From the NCBI GenBank assembly GCA_937899245.1, contig CALDKB010000016.1, positions 1 to 64,000 on the forward strand: DNA of 64,000 nt. Reading direction: 5' to 3'. Under the pieces are notes generated by a model. It did no database searches and was not told the origin of the DNA. It was given only the letters and a program-made list of their open reading frames with translations. Origin of the DNA: an uncultured Bacteroidales bacterium (GTDB lineage Bacteria; Bacteroidota; Bacteroidia; Bacteroidales; ML635J-15). Numbering within the stretch: the stretch's first letter is position 1; the number at the start of each line of letters is the position of its first letter. This document shows positions 17,506 through 25,366 of the stretch, piece by piece. The translations under genes and the position numbers were made by a program.

Positions 17506-18549
17506 ATGAAGAAGGTTCTTCTTGCGATGAGTGGCGGAATCGACAGTTCGGTGTCGGCTATGCTGCTACAGAAAATTCACGAAATTGTTGGAATGACTTT
17601 CGTGTGCTGCGATGTCAATTACAGGCAGGAAAGTCCTTCGGAAGATGCTCGTGCTCTAGCCGAGAAACTGGGAATCCAGCATTATGTTATTGATGTGCGC
17701 CGGCAATTTTCCGAAACGGTAATCAGAAATTTTGTCTCCGAGTATCTCGATGGTCGCACACCGAATCCATGTGTAGTGTGCAACCGCAATATCAAGTGGG
17801 GACGGATCCTGATTGAAGCCGACAACCTCGGCTGTGATTATCTGGCCACAGGCCATTATGCCCGTATTGTTAACGAAAACGGTCGTTTCTTCCTTCGTAA
17901 GGGTGTCGATTTAAGCAAGGACCAGACATATTTTTTGTGGCGTCTTACTCAGGAAAATCTTTCCCGCACAATTTTCCCGCTTGGCGAATACACAAAACAG
18001 GATATTCGTGCGCTGGCGGCACAAAATGGTTTCGTTGCACTTACACAGAAACGCGAAAGTCAGGAAATTTGCTTTGTGCCAGACGATGACTATCGTGCCT
18101 TCCTTCGTTCTCAGGTTCCTGACATTGATACGAAGATTGGCAAGGGAAAAATTATTTTCGAAGGAAAGGAAATAGGGCTTCATAACGGATTTCCATTTTA
18201 TACGATAGGACAGCGAAAGGGGCTTGAAGTTGCTGTCGGACATCCGGTTTATGTTACGGATATTGATTCTAAAAAAAATGTCGTCACACTTGGCGAACGC
18301 GATGAATTGCTCAAGTCGGAAATTATAGTTTCCGACCTTAATTTCATGAAATACGATAATCTGGAAAAGCCACGGACGTTGGTCTGCAAGATCAGATACA
18401 ATAATGCGGGGGTCGAGTGCGAAGCAATACAAATTGGCGACCGTCTGAAGGTTACGTTTTCTCAGCCGGTGTCGGCTGTAACACCAGGCCAGTCTGCTGT
18501 CCTGTACGAAGGTGATGATGTCGTGGCCGGCGGAATTATCGAAAGATAA
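17506..18549 (+). CDS. mnmA: tRNA-specific 2-thiouridylase MnmA
   Basis: 347 residues from the ATG at 17506; an in-frame GTG nine bases earlier is less likely because the conserved start is MKKVLLAMSGGIDSSVSA. The enzyme adenylates and thiolates U34 of tRNA Lys, Glu and Gln. The PP-loop SGGIDSS (~9) binds ATP. The two catalytic cysteines lie in TPNPCVVCNR (~90) and SQEICFVPD (~188). ATGHYARI and DQTYFLW are typical. The C-terminal beta domain is present. It follows the MORN-like gene by 12 bases and is probably read through from the usp promoter. Confidence 0.95.
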   Translation: MKKVLLAMSGGIDSSVSAMLLQKIHEIVGMTFVCCDVNYRQESPSEDARALAEKLGIQHYVIDVRRQFSETVIRNFVSEYLDGRTPNPCVVCNRNIKWGRILIEADNLGCDYLATGHYARIVNENGRFFLRKGVDLSKDQTYFLWRLTQENLSRTIFPLGEYTKQDIRALAAQNGFVALTQKRESQEICFVPDDDYRAFLRSQVPDIDTKIGKGKIIFEGKEIGLHNGFPFYTIGQRKGLEVAVGHPVYVTDIDSKKNVVTLGERDELLKSEIIVSDLNFMKYDNLEKPRTLVCKIRYNNAGVECEAIQIGDRLKVTFSQPVSAVTPGQSAVLYEGDDVVAGGIIER

Positions 18550-18556
18550 ATCCTTG

Positions 18557-18585
18557 TTGTAGGTTTAAAAAAATTATTACCTTTG
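18557..18585 (+). promoter_or_regulatory. Promoter of trxB-nth
   Basis: TTG at 18557-18559 and TACCTTTG at 18578-18585, 18 bases apart, resemble the Bacteroidota -33/-7 pair. It lies 39 bases before the trxB ATG. Confidence 0.6.
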
Positions 18586-18624
18586 CAAGGTTTTGAGTTT
18601 TTTTGAAATAAACGAGCAAAAATT

Positions 18625-19557
18625 ATGGTAGAAAAAGTTAAATGCCTGATAATCGGTTCAGGTCCAGCAGGTTTCACTGCAGCTATTTATACATCACGAG
18701 CAAACCTTAGTCCTGTTGTTTACGAAGGGTTGCAACCAGGTGGACAGTTGACAATAACTACAGAAATAGAAAATTTCCCAGGTTATCCTAATGGTGTTAC
18801 AGGTCCTGAAATGATGAACCAGCTTCGCGAGCAGGCAAAGCGTTTCGGTACAGATGTCCGCAGTGGAATCATTACCGAGGTTGATTTTTCAAAGCGTCCT
18901 TTCTATGCAAAGACCGACGATGGCAATGAATTGGAAGCTGAGGTTGTTATTATTGCAACTGGTGCTACAGCTAATTATTTGGGCCTTGAGTCTGAACAAA
19001 GGTTAAGGGGTGCTGGCGTTTCCGCATGTGCTACCTGCGACGGTTTCTTCTATCGCAAGAAGGATGTCGCTGTTGTCGGTGGTGGTGATACTGCAGCAGA
19101 AGAGGCTACATATCTCGCAAGCTTGTGCAACAAGGTTTACATGATTGTTCGCCGCAACGAGTTGCGTGCTTCTAAGGCAATGCAGCAGAGGGTAGCTGAA
19201 AATCCAAAGATCGAAGTACTTTGGAATTGCAATACAAAGGAAGTCCTTGGTAATGAGATGGATGGTGTTACTGGTGCTCGCCTGTTGAATAACAAGACAA
19301 ACGAAGAAAAGATTATAGATATCAGCGGTTTCTTTGTTGCTATTGGACATACGCCAAACACAAAGGTGTTTGCCAAATACATTGATCTTGACGAAAAAGG
19401 TTATATAAAGACTATTCCTGGTACAGCCAAGACAAATGTTCCTGGCGTTTTCGCTTGTGGCGATGTTCAGGATCCAAATTATCGTCAGGCAATTACAGCC
19501 GCAGGTTCTGGTTGCAAGGCTGCTATTGATGCTGAGCGTTTCTTGCAGGAATGCTAA
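18625..19557 (+). CDS. trxB: Thioredoxin reductase
   Basis: 310 residues, the low-molecular-weight bacterial type. It passes electrons from NADPH through FAD to thioredoxin. The N-terminal FAD site is GSGPAGFTAAIY (~10). The redox-active CxxC is CATCDGFF (~135). The NADPH site is VVGGGDTAAEEATYLA (~150). The C-terminal FAD motif is VFACGDVQDPNYRQAITAAGSGC (~275). Nearly full identity with the family pattern leaves little doubt. nth begins one base after its stop. Confidence 0.96.
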   Translation: MVEKVKCLIIGSGPAGFTAAIYTSRANLSPVVYEGLQPGGQLTITTEIENFPGYPNGVTGPEMMNQLREQAKRFGTDVRSGIITEVDFSKRPFYAKTDDGNELEAEVVIIATGATANYLGLESEQRLRGAGVSACATCDGFFYRKKDVAVVGGGDTAAEEATYLASLCNKVYMIVRRNELRASKAMQQRVAENPKIEVLWNCNTKEVLGNEMDGVTGARLLNNKTNEEKIIDISGFFVAIGHTPNTKVFAKYIDLDEKGYIKTIPGTAKTNVPGVFACGDVQDPNYRQAITAAGSGCKAAIDAERFLQEC

Positions 19558-19558
19558 G

Positions 19559-20221
19559 ATGACACGAAAAGAACGCTACGAAAAGGTTTTCGCATGGTTC
19601 GGGCAAAATATGGGAAAGGTTGAAACGGAACTGAACTACGGCTCTCCGTTTCAACTTCTTGTTGCTGTTATGCTTTCGGCCCAGTGTACCGACAAACGCG
19701 TGAATATGGTGACTCCTGCATTGTTCGCCGCATATCCCGATGCCGAGTCGATGAGCAAGGCGACGGTTGAAGAACTGCTCGCCTATATAAAGTCCGTGAC
19801 TTATCCGAATGCTAAGGCAAACCATTTGTCTGAAATGGCGAAAATTGTCGCTGGTGAATACGGAGGCGTGGTGCCCGACGACGATAAGCTATTGCAGCGT
19901 CTGCCCGGTGTAGGACGTAAAACTGCGCATGTAATTCGGGCGGTGCTTTTTAATCGTCCAGAAATGCCTGTCGATACGCACGTGTTCAGGGTTTCGGCTC
20001 GTATCGGTTTGACGGTAAATGCAAAGAATGTATTGCAGACAGAAAGGCAACTCGTAAAATATATTCCCGCCGATGACATCCCCGATGCACATCATCAGCT
20101 TATTTTGCATGGTAGATATGTTTGCACTGCACGTAATCCGAAATGTTTATCGTGTGGAATATCAGTTTATTGTGCCTATTTTGAAAAAGATACTAACAAA
20201 CATAAAAAAGTTGAAGACTAA
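19559..20221 (+). CDS. nth: Endonuclease III (DNA glycosylase/AP lyase)
   Basis: 220 residues from the ATG at 19559; upstream in-frame ATGs lie inside trxB and were not used. The enzyme removes oxidised pyrimidines and cuts the abasic site in base-excision repair. The helix-hairpin-helix LQRLPGVGRKTAHVI carries the catalytic lysine. The catalytic aspartate is in VDTHVFRVSARIGL. The C-terminal 4Fe-4S loop has the classic C-x6-C-x2-C-x5-C spacing (CTARNPKCLSCGISVYC). It is co-transcribed with trxB. Confidence 0.95.
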   Translation: MTRKERYEKVFAWFGQNMGKVETELNYGSPFQLLVAVMLSAQCTDKRVNMVTPALFAAYPDAESMSKATVEELLAYIKSVTYPNAKANHLSEMAKIVAGEYGGVVPDDDKLLQRLPGVGRKTAHVIRAVLFNRPEMPVDTHVFRVSARIGLTVNAKNVLQTERQLVKYIPADDIPDAHHQLILHGRYVCTARNPKCLSCGISVYCAYFEKDTNKHKKVED

Positions 20222-20225
20222 TAAC

Positions 20226-20233
20226 TATCTTTG
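20226..20233 (+). promoter_or_regulatory. -7 promoter element of argS
   Basis: TATCTTTG lies 19 bases before the argS ATG, immediately after the nth stop codon. Confidence 0.55.
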
Positions 20234-20252
20234 CGGTCGAGAATTTTGAGTT

Positions 20253-22031
20253 ATGGAGAAAGATATAGTTAAGTATATCGGAGAGGTTCTCTCTGATTTG
20301 TATGTTGTTGATCCTAAGAATGTTGCGATTTCGTTAGAAAGAACGAAACCTGGTATTGAAGGCGATTATACAATAGTTGTTTTCCCTTTTGTAAAGTATA
20401 GCAAGAAGAGTCCAATGGATACTGCCAAGGAAATCGGCGTGTCGCTGAAGGCTCGTTGCGAAGATATAGATTCTTATAATGTTATTCAGGGATTCCTGAA
20501 TATTTCAATGACGCACGAGTATTGGGTAAATAGACTCAACTCTCTTGCTCAGGCAAAAAAAGCAGACGATGATTCCAACAAGCCATTGATAATGGTTGAA
20601 TTTTCGTCTCCAAATACAAACAAGCCGTTGCACCTTGGTCATTTGAGAAATAATTTCCTCGGCGATTCGGTCTCACGAATTGTTAAGGCGGCTGGTAACA
20701 GGGTTATGAAGGTCAACCTAGTCAACGACCGCGGCATTCATATTTGCAAGTCGATGATTGCGTGGTTGAAGTGGGGCGATGGCATTACACCAGAAAAAGC
20801 AGGCGTTAAGGGTGATAAGCTTGTCGGTGATTTCTATGTGCTATTCAACAATAAATATAAGGAAGAACTCGAAGAACTGAAAAAATCAGGACTAAGCGAC
20901 GAGGAAGCTGAAAAGAAATCTCCGCTTATGGCCGAAACGCGTTCTATGCTTCAGAAATGGGAGGCAGGTGACAAGGACGTGCGCAAGGTGTGGGAAATGA
21001 TGAACTCTTGGGTTTATGCCGGATTTGACGAAACCTACAAGAAAATCGGAATTTCTTTCGACCGCATTTACTACGAATCACAAACCTACCTTTTGGGTAA
21101 ATCGATTGTAACCAAGGGCTTGGACCGCGGAGTGTTTGTTCGCGACGAAGATTCGTCTGTTTGGATTGACCTAACAAAGGAAGGCCTCGACCGTAAGATT
21201 TTGTTGCGTAGCGATGGAACTACTGTTTACATGACTCAGGATATCGGTACCGCTGCACAGCGTTTCGCCGAGTATAATCCCGAAAAACTTATTTATGTTG
21301 TAGGTAACGAACAGGATTATCATTTCGCTGTACTTAAGAAGGTGGTTCAGAAACTTGGCGAAGATTATCATGATAGAATCTTCCATTTGTCATACGGAAT
21401 GGTTGAACTTCCGGAAGGTAAGATGAAGTCAAGGGAAGGTACTGTTGTTGATGCCGACGATCTTGTTGCCGACATGATTGAGACCGCTCGTTCAATTTCC
21501 GAAGAAAATGGCAAGCTTGGCGACATTGATGAAGCCGAGAAGAATAAAATCATAGAGATGATTGCTGTCGGCGCTCTGAAATATTTCATACTGAAGGTGG
21601 ATCCAAAGAAGCAGATGGTCTTCAATCCTAAGGAATCCATTGACTTCAACGGAAATACAGGACCTTTCATCCAATATACGCATGCAAGAATCTGTTCTGT
21701 ATTGAGAAATGCAAAAGCACAGAACATTAGCGTTTCAAAGCGCGTTTCCGAAGATGTTCGTCTTCTCGACAAGGAAATAAGCCTCATTGCTTCTGTATGC
21801 TCATACGGTAAGATTGTTGATGAAGCCGCAAAGAAACTCGATCCGGGACAGATTGCAAACTATGTATATAATTTGTGCAAGGAATATAATCAGTTCTATC
21901 ACGACCATTCAATATTGAAGGAAACCGATGCCAACATTATTCAGCTCCGTCTGTTGCTGTCGCAGCAGGTAGCTCTTACAATTAAAAATTGTATGAACAT
22001 GCTTGGTATTGAGGTGCCGGAAGTAATGTAG
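20253..22031 (+). CDS. argS: Arginyl-tRNA synthetase
   Basis: 592 residues, full length. It charges tRNA-Arg. The N-terminal additional domain is followed by the class I HIGH-type motif (EFSSPNTNKPLHLGHLRNN, ~125). The KMSKS equivalent is KMKSREGT (~390). The DALR anticodon-binding domain starts near FIQYTHARICSVLRNA (~470) and runs to the end. The gene has its own -7 element and a strong terminator. Confidence 0.97.
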   Translation: MEKDIVKYIGEVLSDLYVVDPKNVAISLERTKPGIEGDYTIVVFPFVKYSKKSPMDTAKEIGVSLKARCEDIDSYNVIQGFLNISMTHEYWVNRLNSLAQAKKADDDSNKPLIMVEFSSPNTNKPLHLGHLRNNFLGDSVSRIVKAAGNRVMKVNLVNDRGIHICKSMIAWLKWGDGITPEKAGVKGDKLVGDFYVLFNNKYKEELEELKKSGLSDEEAEKKSPLMAETRSMLQKWEAGDKDVRKVWEMMNSWVYAGFDETYKKIGISFDRIYYESQTYLLGKSIVTKGLDRGVFVRDEDSSVWIDLTKEGLDRKILLRSDGTTVYMTQDIGTAAQRFAEYNPEKLIYVVGNEQDYHFAVLKKVVQKLGEDYHDRIFHLSYGMVELPEGKMKSREGTVVDADDLVADMIETARSISEENGKLGDIDEAEKNKIIEMIAVGALKYFILKVDPKKQMVFNPKESIDFNGNTGPFIQYTHARICSVLRNAKAQNISVSKRVSEDVRLLDKEISLIASVCSYGKIVDEAAKKLDPGQIANYVYNLCKEYNQFYHDHSILKETDANIIQLRLLLSQQVALTIKNCMNMLGIEVPEVM

Positions 22032-22054
22032 AAAAAATTTTCTCGTATATTTAG

Positions 22055-22094
22055 CATTTCCTCGTATTACATCAGTGCGAGGAAATGTTTTTTT
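22055..22094 (+). terminator. Terminator of argS
   Basis: A perfect 10-bp stem CATTTCCTCG / CGAGGAAATG (22055-22064 and 22078-22087) with a 13-base loop and seven T. The last bases of the stem form the ATG at 22085 that opens the next reading frame. Confidence 0.85.
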
Positions 22095-22861
22095 ATACCT
22101 TTGCACAAAACTTTTTGCAGTTGTCATTCGCTCGCCGAAATATTAACGCAATTCTGGTCACGGTTCTGGTGCATCTGGTAATCGTGTTCGTATGTTTGTT
22201 CACTAAGATAACCATTATGCAGAAGGACGATGGCGAGTACATAATTATCGATCCGTCCGATTTCGAGATGGAGGACAAGCAGCAGGTTGCCGAAGCAGAA
22301 GACAACATGATGACCGATGAGGAAATTGCACAGTATATGCAGAATCTTGGACATGTAGGATCCAATTATTCAGGCTCGTACAAGCCGACTTCTTCGTCGC
22401 AGTCGTCGGGAATGTCAGAAGCGGAAATGAAAGCCATGTACGAGGAGGCGTTCCTGAAGGAAAAATATGGCGACAGCTACAACGATGCAATGAACAAGAC
22501 ATACGAGGATTATATCGACCAGTCGCGCATGGAACAACGTCTGCAGACAACACAGTCGCACAATGTTGTGAAGAAAGGTCCTGCCTTGGTATATGCCGAA
22601 CCCGACAATTCAGCCCGCGAGGCTTCGTACCTTCATGTTCCCGTGTTTACATGTGAGGGTAGCGGAACCGTTGTTGTACGGGTATCAATAGCATCGAGTG
22701 GCAAGGTGACGGCGGCCGATGTAGTTTCATCAAATCTGTCTTCAGATGCCGAATGTCTCACAAGTGCAGCGCGCAGTGCCGCATTGAAATCGGCTTTTTC
22801 AAAAATCTCAGGAAACAAGAGCGAAGGCGGAAAAATCACTTATACGTTTGTAAGGCAGTAG
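22085..22861 (+). CDS. TonB-like single-span membrane protein
   Basis: At most 258 residues. One N-terminal membrane helix (NAILVTVLVHLVIVFVCLF, ~21-39), an acidic linker (~60-170), and a C-terminal domain like TonB C-termini (~185-258: GSGTVVVRVSIASSGKVTAADVV ... AALKSAFSK ... GKITYTFV). It may couple the inner membrane to an outer-membrane or periplasmic partner. The start is uncertain. The ATG at 22085 lies inside the argS terminator stem, and a TACCTTTG promoter element (22096-22103) overlaps codons 4-7. A TTG at 22115 or 22121 just after that element is the better start and keeps the membrane helix. The next ATG (22217) would lose it. No ExbB/ExbD genes are adjacent. Confidence 0.7.
   Translation: MFFYTFAQNFLQLSFARRNINAILVTVLVHLVIVFVCLFTKITIMQKDDGEYIIIDPSDFEMEDKQQVAEAEDNMMTDEEIAQYMQNLGHVGSNYSGSYKPTSSSQSSGMSEAEMKAMYEEAFLKEKYGDSYNDAMNKTYEDYIDQSRMEQRLQTTQSHNVVKKGPALVYAEPDNSAREASYLHVPVFTCEGSGTVVVRVSIASSGKVTAADVVSSNLSSDAECLTSAARSAALKSAFSKISGNKSEGGKITYTFVRQ
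22096..22103 (+). promoter_or_regulatory. -7 promoter element for the TonB-like gene
   Basis: TACCTTTG matches TAnnTTTG and follows the argS terminator by one base. If used, transcription would start about 22108-22112, making the TTG at 22115 almost leaderless. Confidence 0.5.
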
Positions 22862-22936
22862 GGCGGTGCGTTTGTGAATATGCAAACAAATTGATATTAG
22901 CTGGCAGAACGGCAGCCGGAAGCCACAAGTTTCTCC

Positions 22937-22995
22937 CGCTGGCTGAGCGGCTTGTACTGAGCGGAGCCGAAGTAAGCCGAAGTAAGTCGAAGCCA
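22937..22995. repeat. Intergenic repeat cluster, copy 1
   Basis: Holds CGCTGGCTGAGCG (22937-22949, again at 23510-23522) and a 28-base unit at 22951-22978. That unit occurs in inverted orientation, with one mismatch, at 23583-23610. The unit contains 'actgagcggagccgaag', followed by short gccgaagtaa-like iterations. Confidence 0.7.
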
Positions 22996-23024
22996 TAATG
23001 ATGAAATTTTTTCATCATTATATC

Positions 23025-23390
23025 TCAATTTCTCTCCACTTCAACCGCCACATGAGTCGTATATCTTCCGTTTTCCTCCTCGTATTTCTCACAGACAATG
23101 GAGTAGGTAGTTTCGATGAGGTTTTCGATTTCGAGTTGGCTTTTTGTTGTGGATTCGGCGATTTCCTTCGCAAGATTGGCTTTGGCCGAATTTATCGCCT
23201 TTTCCTTTGCAAGCTTAATATTGCTTGACATTGCACTGCCGTATGCACGGAAATGAGTATCGTCGGATTGTCCTAATTTCATACACGGAATTTCTATTTC
23301 AGTTGCCGATGTGTTGTTTTCAACCTTTTGTACGTTGCACGAAGCAGACAAAAAAGTCAAGAAAAGCAATATGAATAGGATGTGTTTCAT
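23025..23390 (-). CDS. Small LPP20-like lipoprotein
   Basis: 121 residues from the ATG at 23390. The lipobox is LSASC (cysteine ~18), so the mature protein is probably lipid-anchored. The body (FRAYGSAMSSNIKLAKEKAINSAKANLAKEI ... TYSIVCEKYEEENGRYTTHVAVEV) resembles LPP20-type domains, which share a helix rich in A/K followed by a beta strand and are found in outer-membrane lipoproteins. An upstream in-frame start (23411) would place residues before the signal peptide. A TACCTTTG element lies only five bases upstream, so the transcript may be almost leaderless. The gene is flanked on both sides by an inverted repeat family. Confidence 0.7.
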   Translation of the reverse strand: MKHILFILLFLTFLSASCNVQKVENNTSATEIEIPCMKLGQSDDTHFRAYGSAMSSNIKLAKEKAINSAKANLAKEIAESTTKSQLEIENLIETTYSIVCEKYEEENGRYTTHVAVEVERN

Positions 23391-23395
23391 CAGCG

Positions 23396-23403
23396 CAAAG
23401 GTA
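23396..23403 (-). promoter_or_regulatory. -7 promoter element for the LPP20-like gene
   Basis: TACCTTTG on the minus strand ends five bases before the ATG at 23390. Confidence 0.5.
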
Positions 23404-23448
23404 GGAAACAATTTATAATTGATAATTTATAATTCAGAAATTAATTAA

Positions 23449-23610
23449 CGTTCCCTTCGGCTGCCTCTCTTCGACTCCGCTCAGGGAACGCAGGGTGCGG
23501 GTTTTCTGTCGCTGGCTGAGCGTTAGTCGAAGCCACGTTCGTGTTGTTGATTATCGCATTAGTTCAACCGACCCTTTGCTTTGGCTTACTTCGGCTCCGT
23601 TCAGTACAAG
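23449..23610. repeat. Intergenic repeat cluster, copy 2 (inverted to copy 1)
   Basis: Contains a hairpin CGTTCCCT / AGGGAACG (23449-23456 and 23483-23490) with 'cttcgactccgctca' inside, CGCTGGCTGAGCG (23510-23522), and the inverted partner of 22951-22978 at 23583-23610. The gap 23391-23751 carries no other gene. Confidence 0.7.
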
Positions 23611-23751
23611 ACGCTCGGGGGACTGAACATCACGAGCGATAGCTCGTAAACCGCGAAGCGTCATTAACCTTTCAATGTTGATATTTTGTTTTTCGTGTCA
23701 TTATTTGATAATTTGTGGCATTGTAACTTTACCGAGTTAAATTGTATGCTG

Positions 23752-24687
23752 ATGAAACGTATTGTATCTTGCCTAATTGTACTGCTGGTTGTTCTAGCAA
23801 GCTATTCGCAGTCGGTTCAGGAGGTCTATATAAGGAAATACTGCCAGATTGCTGTCGACGAGATGAAAAGAACTGGCGTTCCTGCAAGTGTTACCTTGGC
23901 TCAGGGTATCCTCGAGTCGGGAAGCGGTACGTCGCAGCTTTCGATAAAGGCAAACAACCATTTTGGCATAAAGTGCCATTCCGACTGGAAAGGCGCAAAG
24001 ACATATATGGACGACGACGCCAAGCATGAATGTTTCCGTTCCTACAGCAATCCTGCCGAATCTTTCCGCGACCATTCCGACTTTTTGCGCGGAAACCAGC
24101 GTTATGCTTCGCTGTTCGATCTGAAAATAACCGACTACAAGGGCTGGGCAAACGGATTGAAAAAGGCTGGTTATGCAACAAGTCCAACTTACGCTTCGCG
24201 TTTGATTGAGATTATTGAAAATTACAATCTGACGAAATATGATTCTGGAAGCGTCGTCGCTGTCGACCCCGCTCCACAAACTCCAAATCCGGCAGGGAAA
24301 AAACCAGAGCCTTATTTCTCTTCAAACGGATTTGAACTCAGTATGACAGAATATTCGTTGGGGTCAAACAACAATACACAATATATCGTGCTTAAGTATG
24401 CCACCGACCTTAAGACATTGTCTCGAAAGTTGGGTATGGCGCCATGGCAGTTGCCAAAGTACAATGATCTGCCAAAGACCGCAAGGGTTGCGGCAGGCGA
24501 GGTTATCTACCTAAAACCAAAACGTAACAAGGCCGAAAAGAATTATTCTATCCATCTGGTCGAAGATGGAGAGACAATGCGTGATATTTCTCAAAAATAT
24601 GCAGTTAGCATAAAGAGTCTTTATAGGCTCAACGATTGGGAATATGGCGTGGAACCTGTTGCTGGCTCGAGGGTAAAACTGAGATAG
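23752..24687 (+). CDS. Peptidoglycan glucosaminidase (GH73-like) with LysM-like domains
   Basis: 311 residues from the ATG at 23752; an ATG two codons upstream is possible. Signal peptide MKRIVSCLIVLLVVLASYSQ. Residues ~25-160 form a GH73/mannosyl-glycoprotein endo-beta-N-acetylglucosaminidase-like domain. The catalytic glutamate lies in TLAQGILESGSGTSQL, and NNHFGIKC and YATSPTYASRLI are typical family motifs. Two LysM-like segments follow: ~215-265 (YIVLKYATDLKTLSRKLG) and ~270-311 (HLVEDGETMRDISQKYAVS...LYRLN). It probably cuts the glycan backbone of the cell's own wall. TAACTTTA near 23720 is a weak -7 match. Confidence 0.87.
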   Translation: MKRIVSCLIVLLVVLASYSQSVQEVYIRKYCQIAVDEMKRTGVPASVTLAQGILESGSGTSQLSIKANNHFGIKCHSDWKGAKTYMDDDAKHECFRSYSNPAESFRDHSDFLRGNQRYASLFDLKITDYKGWANGLKKAGYATSPTYASRLIEIIENYNLTKYDSGSVVAVDPAPQTPNPAGKKPEPYFSSNGFELSMTEYSLGSNNNTQYIVLKYATDLKTLSRKLGMAPWQLPKYNDLPKTARVAAGEVIYLKPKRNKAEKNYSIHLVEDGETMRDISQKYAVSIKSLYRLNDWEYGVEPVAGSRVKLR

Positions 24688-24738
24688 TCACCCCAAAAAG
24701 CAAAATGCTTTTTTTTACTCTTGCATTGAAAAATAATC

Positions 24739-24746
24739 TACCTTTG
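24739..24746 (+). promoter_or_regulatory. -7 promoter element of the DUF1573 gene
   Basis: TACCTTTG lies 17 bases before the ATG at 24764. Confidence 0.55.
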
Positions 24747-24763
24747 TAAAAAAAATATGCGAT

Positions 24764-25333
24764 ATGAAAAAGCTATTATTAATTGTGTCAATCATAATGA
24801 TTGCAAGTGTATCTTTCTCGCAGGAGAAGGCACAGAAAAATGACAAAAAATCAAAAGATCAGACTGAAAAAGTTGAAAAACGGTCAGACATTGTCTTTGA
24901 TAAGCTAGTAAACGATTTCGGTACAATGGAGAAGGGCGGCGATGCAAGTTGCGTGTTCACATTCAAGAACTTGTCGAAAAAGCCGCTAACATTGACAAAT
25001 GTTAAGACATCGTGCGGTTGTACTGCTGCCGAATGGCCGAGAGAACCTATTGCAAAGAAAAAGAAGGGTTCGATAAAAGTTAAGTACGATAGCAACAGGG
25101 TTGGAAAGTTTACAAAGACAATAAGGGTTTTCATTGAAGGTAGGGAAAATCCAATTCAGCTTGAAATCAGAGGTACTATCGTTGCTCCAAATGCAAACGC
25201 AGTTCCAATTGAACAGCAGAAAGCCGTAAAGTCAGCTTCAGAACCCGAAAAGGCAAATGTTGCAAAGCAGGCTCCCGCACAGAAGAATGTTGCACAGCCA
25301 GCTCAGAAAAAGACAGTAGAAACACAGAAATAG
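24764..25333 (+). CDS. DUF1573 exported protein
   Basis: 189 residues with a signal peptide (MKKLLLIVSIIMIASVSFSQ). Residues ~45-140 match the DUF1573 Ig-like fold: FDKLVNDFGTMEKGG, CVFTFKNLSKKPLTLTNVKTSCGCTAAEWP and a final IQLEIRGTI. The CGC pair is the family hallmark. The tail (~150-189) is rich in A, K, Q and P and is probably disordered. DUF1573 proteins are widespread exported proteins of Bacteroidota without a settled function. The gene has its own -7 element and precedes an aminotransferase by 33 bases. Confidence 0.88.
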   Translation: MKKLLLIVSIIMIASVSFSQEKAQKNDKKSKDQTEKVEKRSDIVFDKLVNDFGTMEKGGDASCVFTFKNLSKKPLTLTNVKTSCGCTAAEWPREPIAKKKKGSIKVKYDSNRVGKFTKTIRVFIEGRENPIQLEIRGTIVAPNANAVPIEQQKAVKSASEPEKANVAKQAPAQKNVAQPAQKKTVETQK

Positions 25334-25366
25334 CATTTAATAACAATCAAAATAATTTATAAAGAT

